From Archangium sp. (GTDB taxonomy: Bacteria; Myxococcota; Myxococcia; Myxococcales; Myxococcaceae), in NCBI GenBank assembly GCA_016793585.1, contig JAEUJR010000356.1:1-29863 (forward strand): a stretch of DNA of 29,863 bases, written 5' to 3'. The first letter of the stretch is position 1; every line of letters starts with the position of its first letter. The notes under the pieces are model-generated. The model was not told where the DNA came from. It did not search any database and saw nothing but the letters and a program-made list of their open reading frames with translations. Shown piece by piece: positions 23,879 through 29,863 of this stretch. Position numbers and translations under genes: made by a program.

Positions 23879-24133
23879 TCAGCGCCTGGTTTCGTTGAGC
23901 GCCTTCGCCTCTCGCCAGCCATCGAGCGCGAAGAACGTGTTCATCACGAACACCGTGCCGAACATGATCGGGTAGAGCGACGGCGCCTGCGTCTGCACGT
24001 TGAGTTCGACGTACGTGAGCGCGATCGCGCCGAGCGTGAGGGCGGCGCCGAACGCCTTGCGCTCTCCGACGTACACGGTGCCGGGTCCCATGAAGAAGAA
24101 GTTGAGCAGTGCCGCGAGCCAGGGGCGCTTCAT
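23879..24133 (-). CDS. Small membrane protein (TM2/DUF5683-like)
   Basis: An 84-residue protein with two or three hydrophobic segments. Its start, MKRPWLAALLNFFFMGPGTVYVGERKAFG, follows the pattern of small membrane proteins with a PG.G..Y.G turn (TM2-like). The tail is charged (DGWREAKALNETRR). The function of the family is not known. The ATG at 24133 has GAAAGG upstream. It converges on the thioredoxin-like gene with no space between the stops and diverges from the paralogous pair across 153 bp. Confidence 0.75.
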   Translation of the reverse strand: MKRPWLAALLNFFFMGPGTVYVGERKAFGAALTLGAIALTYVELNVQTQAPSLYPIMFGTVFVMNTFFALDGWREAKALNETRR

Positions 24134-24286
24134 GTGCGGGCCTTTCGTGAGGGTTCACCGTCGAAGACCGTCGACCCCGACGAAACTCATCGGTGGCACG
24201 GGAACAGGTCTGCTCCCGGCAGGTTGAGCGCGGTTCGGGAAGGTGGTTCGCTCTGCACGGGCCGACGGGCGGAGGGGTTCACGAAC

Positions 24287-25360
24287 ATGGGCGTGTTGCT
24301 GGTGGTGGCGCTGCTCGGCCAGGCGCCCGAGCGACTGCCGCTCCCGTCGAAGGGGCGAGTCGTCTCGGAGCAGGACCTGCTCGTGCCACCCGTGACGAAG
24401 CCGCAGGCCCCCACCGAAGACTTCGTCATCACGCCGCAGACCGGTTGGACCAGGGGCGCCACCACGCGCTTCGTGGGGGCGCTGCTCGGTGGAATGACGG
24501 GCATGGCCATGGCGGCGTTGGCCAGCGCCGGCCTCGTCGCCGCCTGCCGATGCACCTCGACGACTGGCGCCGGGGTGTTCGCCTCGGCCTGGCCGGTCAC
24601 GAGTGTCGTCGGGGCGACCCTGGGCTTCTCGCTCACGGGTGGCCGCGCGAGCCCGGGCGCCGCCATCGCCGGGAGCATCGGGGGTCTGGCGGCGGGGCTG
24701 CTGCTGCTCCTCTTTCACCAGTCGACCGTCTTCGCGCCCACAGAGCTGGGGTGGGGCGCCACCCTCGCCGTCGGCGCCCTCGTGGCCGGGCTGCAGGCGC
24801 TCGCCCTCGAGACACGTCATGCCGCGCTCGAAGAGGCGCCGTTCATCGACGCGACAGCCTCCCGGTTTGCGCTCACCGCGCTGGGAACGTTCGGCGCCAT
24901 CGCCGTCGACGTGCTGCTCACCTTCGGCGCGAGCCTGGTCAGAGGGCCCGTCAACGCCGGGCCCTTCGTGTTGATCGCCACCGCCGCGCTGACCCCACTC
25001 GTGCCCTGGGCCATTCACCGCGGCCTGGGCGGCGAGGGCTCGCTCGGCGCCGCCTACATCGGCTGGGTCGCCTCGCTGGCGCTCGCAGCAGGCGGAGCTG
25101 CCCTGGTTCTGTTCGCCTCGGGCACGCCCTTCGCGCCCGCAGTCGATGTGCGCGCCGCGACGATGCTGAGCGGAAGCCTCGGCCTCATCACCTTCGCGGG
25201 CGTCTTCGGCATGCCGCTGCTGCTCGAGTGGAGTCACGGCAACGCCCGCCAAGGCCGAGCGAGGGTCGGGCCGCGCGTCGACGTGCACGCGTCGGTGGCT
25301 CCGCTGACGGGGCCGCACGGGCTGTCGGGCGGCGCGCTGGCCGTGGGTGGAACGTTCTGA
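24287..25360 (+). CDS. Hydrophobic membrane protein, tandem paralogue A
   Basis: A 357-residue protein with a short signal-like start (MGVLLVVALLGQAPE), a soluble stretch ending in FVITPQTGWTRGATTRFVG, then about six Gly/Ala/Leu-rich hydrophobic segments with many GxxxG spacings, and a C-terminal stretch EWSHGNAR followed by LTGPHGLSGGALAVGGTF. It is a close relative of the next gene over its whole length, so the two arose by tandem duplication. The hydrophobic segments are too long and even for beta strands and are probably membrane helices; the final Phe after a strand-like run is the only barrel-like hint. No family recognised. The ATG at 24287 has GGAGGGG nine bases upstream. Confidence 0.8.
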   Translation: MGVLLVVALLGQAPERLPLPSKGRVVSEQDLLVPPVTKPQAPTEDFVITPQTGWTRGATTRFVGALLGGMTGMAMAALASAGLVAACRCTSTTGAGVFASAWPVTSVVGATLGFSLTGGRASPGAAIAGSIGGLAAGLLLLLFHQSTVFAPTELGWGATLAVGALVAGLQALALETRHAALEEAPFIDATASRFALTALGTFGAIAVDVLLTFGASLVRGPVNAGPFVLIATAALTPLVPWAIHRGLGGEGSLGAAYIGWVASLALAAGGAALVLFASGTPFAPAVDVRAATMLSGSLGLITFAGVFGMPLLLEWSHGNARQGRARVGPRVDVHASVAPLTGPHGLSGGALAVGGTF

Positions 25361-25379
25361 AGTCGGGAGAGCTTCGAGC

Positions 25380-26447
25380 ATGAACACGTTGCTGCTGATG
25401 GCGGTGCTGGCGCAGAGCCCTGCGCGCGATGATGACTGGGCGAACGAGCGCAAAGCGGCCATCGCCGAGGCGACGCAGCCGCCCGAGCGCTTCGTCATCA
25501 CGCCGCCGACGGGCTGGGCCGAGGGCGCGACGAAGCGCTTCGTCGGCGCCTTCGTGGGCGGCCTCGTCGGCCTGGCGGTGCCCTCGATGCTGGGCGCCGT
25601 CACCGCGCCGCGCTGCACCGGCTTCGGGTGTGGCGTCGCCTTCGGCGCGGTGCTCTCGGCGGGGCTCGCGCCCGTGGTGAGCGTGGTGGGTGCGACGCTC
25701 GGCTTCACGCTGATGGGCGGCCGCGCGAGTGCGGGCGCCGCCGTCGGCGGTCTGATGGGCGGGCTGGCCACCGGGCTGCTGCTGCTCTTCTTTCACCGAC
25801 TGAGCGTCACCGACAGCAACCAGTCTCAATGGGGCGCGGTCATCGGCGCGGGTGCCCTCGTCGCGGCCCTGCAGGCCATCGCCCTCGAGTCGCGACACGA
25901 CGCGCTCGAGGAGGCGCCCTTCATCGAGGTGCCAGCCTCCCGGCTCGCCTTCTCGTCGCTCGGGCTGCTGGGCACCATCGCGGGCGTGACGCTGCTCGCA
26001 GCGGGCATCGCGCTGCTGGGGTACCCGACTGGAACCTCCATCGCGCCGTTCCTGGTCGTCATCGGCGCTGCTGCCGCCCCGCTCGTGCCCTGGGCCATTC
26101 ATCGGAACATGGGCGGAGAAGGCTCACTCGGTTCGGCGTACGTGGGTTGGCTCGCCTCGCTCGGCATCGGCGGAGCCGGAGTGCTCGTCGCGGTGTTGGG
26201 CGCGGCGCTGGCCTCGGGCGCAGCAGGAATCGACCAACGCAACACGGCCATCGTCGGTTGTGGCATCGGCCTCGCAGCCATCGCGGCCGCCATCGGAACA
26301 CCGCTGATGCTCGAGTGGAGTCACGGCAACGCCCGCCGCGAACGGGCCACCGTGGCTCCGGGCCTCAAGGCGCAGCTCACCATGGGCCCACTGACGGGCC
26401 CGCAGGGGCTCAGCGGGGGCGCGCTCGGCGTGACGGGCACGTTCTAG
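25380..26447 (+). CDS. Hydrophobic membrane protein, tandem paralogue B
   Basis: A 355-residue paralogue of the preceding gene, starting 19 bp after it, with GGGAGAG before the ATG. Matching landmarks in the same order include FVITPPTGWAEGATKRFVG, VVSVVGATLGFTLMGGRAS, ALESRHDALEEAPFIE, PLVPWAIHRNMGGEGSLGSAYVGW, LEWSHGNARRE and LTGPQGLSGGALGVTGTF. The most different part is the N-terminal 45 residues. Both copies are intact, so both are probably made and may form a hetero-oligomer. Function unknown. The stop overlaps the stop of the convergent MYXO-CTERM gene by 3 bases within CTAG. Confidence 0.8.
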   Translation: MNTLLLMAVLAQSPARDDDWANERKAAIAEATQPPERFVITPPTGWAEGATKRFVGAFVGGLVGLAVPSMLGAVTAPRCTGFGCGVAFGAVLSAGLAPVVSVVGATLGFTLMGGRASAGAAVGGLMGGLATGLLLLFFHRLSVTDSNQSQWGAVIGAGALVAALQAIALESRHDALEEAPFIEVPASRLAFSSLGLLGTIAGVTLLAAGIALLGYPTGTSIAPFLVVIGAAAAPLVPWAIHRNMGGEGSLGSAYVGWLASLGIGGAGVLVAVLGAALASGAAGIDQRNTAIVGCGIGLAAIAAAIGTPLMLEWSHGNARRERATVAPGLKAQLTMGPLTGPQGLSGGALGVTGTF

Positions 26448-29032
26448 CTGCGCCGGCGGCGCAGGCGCAGCATCGGCAAGGCCAGCAACAGCAGTGCCGC
26501 CTCCGACGTCGAGCAGCCACAGGGCTTCTTCGTCACGAGGTTGGTCGCCCCACCTCCGCCCGAGCCATTGCCCATGCGCGCGTCGAGCGTGAACGAGCAC
26601 TCGACCCACTCGGTGACGTTGCGGCCGTCTTTGGAGCGCATGCGCACGCGGTACTTCTGATCTTCTTCGAACTTCACCGACTCGAGCGAGACGCTCGTCG
26701 CGCTCATCACGTTCGCCATCACGTCGGCGCGGAAGAGGGGCATCGCGTACTGACTGTCGTCGCCCTTCGTCAGCTGCACCTCGACGATGACCGGGTCTTG
26801 CTCGAGGTCGAGGATCGGTGGAATCGCGATGGACGACGGCGGCGTGGTGAAGATCTGATCGGCGCACAGCCCCGCAGCGAACGGCGCGCCAGGCACGGGC
26901 ACCATCGGCGCCGAGTTGCCCTGAATGCTGAAGGCGTTCACGTTGCCCGGCTGGCTTCGGGCGCCACGAGCGTCGACGGCGATGGCGTGCGCGAAGTAAC
27001 GGCCGCCCCAGTCGAGGTCCTGCCCCACCGTCCAGCTCGTGGTGGTGCTGCCCCCCGTGGCGGGGACCTGCGGGCTGATGACGGCGAGCTGGGTGAAGGC
27101 CGAGTCGCGGGCGATCTCGAAGATGAACGACACCGCGTCACCTTCGGGGTCGAGCGGCGTGATGGCCTCGAGGGTGGGTCTGCGCACCATGAGCGCCTCG
27201 CCGTCGGTCGGCTTGAGCAACGTCGGCGCGGGGGGCGGCTCGTTCGTCACGTCGACGACGAAGGGCTGATCGTCGCTCCACGAGCTGTAGCCGTTGATGA
27301 TGTTGCCGTCGAAGGCGCGCACGCGCCACAGCAGCCGCGCGTTCTCGGGCAGCGACATGGGCACGAACGAGACGACCCCGAACACCCCACCGTCAGGGTC
27401 GATGCCCGCGTCGTTGCCCTGCGCCGAGCCCGTCTGCAGCAGCGCGCCGCCATCGGCCCAGGCGATCTGGAAGTCGTAGGAGAGCGGGTCGGCGTCGTCG
27501 TCGGCGCTCTCGCGACACGTCAACGGCGGGCGGGAGTTGGTGACGATGGCGCCCGCGTCGGGCGAGAGGGGCACCGGCACAGCGGGCGGTACGTTGGTGC
27601 CGCGCACCTCGAGCAGCACCGTCTTGTTGGTGGTGAACTCGGCGTCGGCGGTGCGCAGACGAAGCGTGTACGGGCTGCGTCGGGCGGCGCTCTGGCTCGC
27701 GCTGTACGTCACCGTGCCCGTCAAGCCGTTGAAGGTGCCGCTGCCGACGACGCGCATCTGGGAGTCGGTCAGCTCCCACGACGAGGTGAGCGGGTTCGAC
27801 TCGGGGTCCAAGAAGCTGACCGAGATGGTGACGGTGTTGCCCTCGTCCATCATCAGCGGCGTGGGCGGCGTCGGCGTGGGCACCGAGTTGGTGGTGGCGG
27901 TGATGCTCGGCGCGCGGTTGCCCATCTCGAGGCGCACCAGGTACGGGCCAGCCGAGCCCTGGTTCTGGCCCACCCAGGTGGTGTCTCCGAAGGTGGTGAT
28001 GCCCGCGCAGACGCGACCCGCGGCGACGACGCCTGTGTCGAGCCGAGCATCGAACGAGAGCGGCCCCGAGTCGTCGTCTTCGGCCACCTTGTTGCCATCG
28101 CGCCAGAACGAGAGCACCGGGTCGACCCAGGGGCTCTCGCGCGTGCCACCGTCGGGCAGCGTGCCGAAGGTTCCGACGACCGAGAGCAGGTAGCGCTCTC
28201 CGGCGAGCGAGTCCCAGCAGAAGAAGTCGACGTCACCCGAGTTGCGCGGGCCAATCGAGCCGCTGCCCGTCAGCACCTGCGGTGGCGTCATTCGAATCGC
28301 CGAGACGTCGACGAGGGTGCCCGCGTCGACCTGGTTGTTCGGCTCGTTCGGGTCTGCAGGAGCCAACGCGACGGTGAGATCGCCGCCCGTGGCGTTGGTG
28401 TTGGCGGCGAGCGTGAAGGTCGGGCCGATGAGGTCGCCGCGGGTGTAGTTCGGGTCGTGCACGACGATTCGGTATTCCTGCGGTGGCAGGCCGCGAAACG
28501 ACGTCTCACCGAGGCGGCTCGCGGGCGTCGTCTTCGAGACGTCGTTGTGGTGCACGCGAAAGTCGCTCAGCGCCTCGAGCCGAACGAAGAGGCCACCGAG
28601 CGGCGCTGCTGCCGTTCCAACGGTGCGCCCCTCGAGCCCGCCGTTCACCTCGACCGCGATGTTGATGTTGGTGAGGGCGTCGGCCGCCCCCAGCACGATG
28701 TCGTCAGCAGCCGCGGGCAGGTAGCCGTTCGCGGTGGGCGCGGCGGAGTCGAGCCAGCGATCGCCGTAGTTGGCCGAGAGCACCATGCTCATGCGGGTGT
28801 CGAGGCGGTACGTGCCCGCAGCGATGTTGGTGATCGCGTAGTCACCCGACGCGTTGGTGGTGACGACCTGGCCGTTGGGCGGCTCGAAGCTGAAGCCCTT
28901 CGCCGTCTGCGCCCACAGGCGAACCTCCATGCCGGCCACGCCACTGCCGTTGGCCGTGATGCGACCCGCGATCGACGCCGCGAACGCAGGAGTGGCTTCC
29001 GCCAGAAGGAGGATGAGGAGCAGGGGTCTCAC
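26444..29032 (-). CDS. Large exported surface protein with PPC-like domain and MYXO-CTERM tag
   Basis: An 862-residue secreted protein. A signal peptide (MRPLLLILLLAEATPAFA) is followed by a carboxypeptidase-regulatory-like or prealbumin-like domain (GRITANGSGVAGMEVRLW to about 80) and a second similar one. A PPC-type domain follows at about 225-370 (DPNEPNN, GDVDFFCWDSLAGERYLLSV, VAEDDDSG). Several fibronectin/Ig-like repeats come next (PPAPTLLKPTDGEAL, DPEGD motifs). The end is a Gly-rich spacer plus MYXO-CTERM: PCGC, a Leu-rich helix and RLRRRRS. In this family, myxosortase trims the tag and the protein is anchored at the surface. The start chosen is GTG at 29032 with TGAGGA eight bases upstream; a GTG at 29074 is possible. 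There is no catalytic motif, so adhesion or a scaffold role is likelier than an enzyme. Confidence 0.9.
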   Translation of the reverse strand: MRPLLLILLLAEATPAFAASIAGRITANGSGVAGMEVRLWAQTAKGFSFEPPNGQVVTTNASGDYAITNIAAGTYRLDTRMSMVLSANYGDRWLDSAAPTANGYLPAAADDIVLGAADALTNINIAVEVNGGLEGRTVGTAAAPLGGLFVRLEALSDFRVHHNDVSKTTPASRLGETSFRGLPPQEYRIVVHDPNYTRGDLIGPTFTLAANTNATGGDLTVALAPADPNEPNNQVDAGTLVDVSAIRMTPPQVLTGSGSIGPRNSGDVDFFCWDSLAGERYLLSVVGTFGTLPDGGTRESPWVDPVLSFWRDGNKVAEDDDSGPLSFDARLDTGVVAAGRVCAGITTFGDTTWVGQNQGSAGPYLVRLEMGNRAPSITATTNSVPTPTPPTPLMMDEGNTVTISVSFLDPESNPLTSSWELTDSQMRVVGSGTFNGLTGTVTYSASQSAARRSPYTLRLRTADAEFTTNKTVLLEVRGTNVPPAVPVPLSPDAGAIVTNSRPPLTCRESADDDADPLSYDFQIAWADGGALLQTGSAQGNDAGIDPDGGVFGVVSFVPMSLPENARLLWRVRAFDGNIINGYSSWSDDQPFVVDVTNEPPPAPTLLKPTDGEALMVRRPTLEAITPLDPEGDAVSFIFEIARDSAFTQLAVISPQVPATGGSTTTSWTVGQDLDWGGRYFAHAIAVDARGARSQPGNVNAFSIQGNSAPMVPVPGAPFAAGLCADQIFTTPPSSIAIPPILDLEQDPVIVEVQLTKGDDSQYAMPLFRADVMANVMSATSVSLESVKFEEDQKYRVRMRSKDGRNVTEWVECSFTLDARMGNGSGGGGATNLVTKKPCGCSTSEAALLLLALPMLRLRRRRS

Positions 29033-29184
29033 TGTCGTGTTCCTCAAGACTTGCACGCCGACACCTTCACCCACCAGCCCGGCCTGACGTGCACGATTGT
29101 CAACGCGCGTTGCATTTCGAGCTGAATTCCGAAGCGAGTTTCCGGCGATGATACGAAGTTCAAGGCGTTCGGAGGTTTTTCGAC

Positions 29185-29862
29185 ATGTCGACGTACCAGA
29201 TCAAACGGGGCGACACGCTCTCGGCCATCGCAGCCCGCAACCACACCAGCGTCTCGGCGCTGATGCAGGCGAACCCGAAGATCAAGAACGCCGATCTCAT
29301 CTACGCCGGCGACACGCTCAACATCCCCGGGCGCAACGACAGCTACGGCGCCCGGCCGCCTGCCGATCACACGCCGGCGATTCGTCCTCAGCAGGGGCCG
29401 TCACCGGTCGACGCACCGTCGGGCAGCCGCGGCAGCGCGTTCGAGACCGCACGTCAGTACCTCGGGTGGAACGCGCGCGATCTGAAGGTCTCGAACAACC
29501 CTGTCGGCCGCGCGATGCACGACTGGGTGCCGAACAACGTGAACTGCGCCAACTTCGTCTCGGGCGTGCTGCAGGCGTCGGGGCAGATCAGCGCCAGCCA
29601 GCACAACAACAGCGTGTACGGCCTGATGCACAACCTCGATCGCGACCCGCAGTTCCGTCGGGTGTCGCTGCAGAACGCGCGGCCGGGTGACGTCGTCTCG
29701 ATGCGCACGCCGCACGGCCAGCACGTGGTGATGTTCGCGGGGTGGCAGAACGGGCGCCCCACCTTCATCGGCTCGAACAACGTGAACCGCGACGGCAGCC
29801 AGCGCGTCACCATCAGCTCGATGAACTACCCCATCATGGCGATTCACCAGTACCAGGGCTGA
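29185..29862 (+). CDS. LysM protein with CHAP/NlpC-like cysteine-hydrolase domain
   Basis: A 225-residue protein that ends inside the window. Residues 3-48 are a LysM repeat (YQIKRGDTLSAIAARNHTS, ending AGDTLNIPG), which binds peptidoglycan or chitin. A Pro-rich linker follows, then a papain-like domain with the probable nucleophile in NCANFVSG (Cys121), His180 in GQHVVMFAGW and Asn198 in FIGSNNV. It would cut an amide bond in peptidoglycan peptides. No signal peptide is present; the LysM begins at residue 3, which is unusual for a wall enzyme. The ATG is well set by GGAGG nine bases upstream. It is divergent from the MYXO-CTERM gene. The substrate bond is not evident. Confidence 0.85.
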   Translation: MSTYQIKRGDTLSAIAARNHTSVSALMQANPKIKNADLIYAGDTLNIPGRNDSYGARPPADHTPAIRPQQGPSPVDAPSGSRGSAFETARQYLGWNARDLKVSNNPVGRAMHDWVPNNVNCANFVSGVLQASGQISASQHNNSVYGLMHNLDRDPQFRRVSLQNARPGDVVSMRTPHGQHVVMFAGWQNGRPTFIGSNNVNRDGSQRVTISSMNYPIMAIHQYQG

Positions 29863-29863
29863 G

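Noticed and set aside
24194..24209. Sigma-54 type promoter (TGGCAC...) before paralogue A
   Set aside because: The -24 part looks good, but the required GC of the -12 element is missing at the right spacing.
24155..25771. Long minus-strand open frames opposite the tandem paralogues (also 25188-26102)
   Set aside because: Composition is Arg/Ala/Gln-rich without domains, and the plus-strand frames have ribosome-binding sites, signal-like starts and mutual similarity.

Overview
The window is GC-rich, densely packed DNA that reads as a chromosomal segment of a myxobacterium (phylum Myxococcota). The lineage call rests on a protein with a MYXO-CTERM C-terminal sorting tag (26444-29032), a very large Ser/Thr kinase fused to ATPase and TPR-like regions, a lipoprotein with a long Gly-rich linker, and strong third-position G/C bias. 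No rRNA, tRNA, transposase, integrase or CRISPR array was found by reading the sequence.

Layout. (1) 1-6199, arginine synthesis: on the minus strand an in-frame ArgJ-ArgB fusion, argH and the start of an unknown gene form one operon. argC lies further upstream on the same strand, separated by a plus-strand 6-phosphofructokinase gene. (2) 6232-8598: a LysR-type DNA-binding domain with no effector domain, a divergent type I methionine aminopeptidase, and an esterase-like lipoprotein. (3) 8725-12846: a 1373-residue kinase with a PilZ-like N-terminus, kinase domain, cyclase-like region, STAND-type ATPase region and TPR-like tail. It is followed by a 512-bp gene-free stretch holding a 31-bp tandem repeat array. 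(4) 13359-15969, minus strand: ECF sigma factor, zinc-finger anti-sigma factor and Spy/CpxP-like periplasmic protein, each overlapping the next by 4 bp, then a quinone oxidoreductase. (5) 16028-21024: a small carbohydrate-binding-like protein, a GYF_2-like miniprotein, and a compact eutB-eutC-eutL operon (both ethanolamine ammonia-lyase subunits plus one microcompartment shell protein). Upstream of it are a one-helix membrane protein and a protein with a histone-H1-like linker. (6) 21175-29862, envelope and secretion: two exported proteins in tandem (one thioredoxin-like), a tiny membrane protein, a tandem pair of paralogous hydrophobic proteins, the large MYXO-CTERM surface protein, and a LysM cysteine-hydrolase-like protein.

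How the genes fit together. ArgJ, ArgB and ArgC carry glutamate to acetylornithine semialdehyde and recycle the acetyl group, and ArgH makes arginine at the end; argD, argF and argG are not here. EutBC would split ethanolamine to acetaldehyde and ammonia using adenosylcobalamin. EutL and an amphipathic EutC N-terminus suggest this happens inside or beside a protein shell whose other parts are not in the window. The sigma, anti-sigma and Spy-like genes look like a complete envelope-stress sensing unit.

The points most worth a second look are the ArgJ-ArgB fusion with altered active-site residues in both halves, the isolated eutBCL operon, the 31-bp repeat array, and the tandem hydrophobic paralogues.
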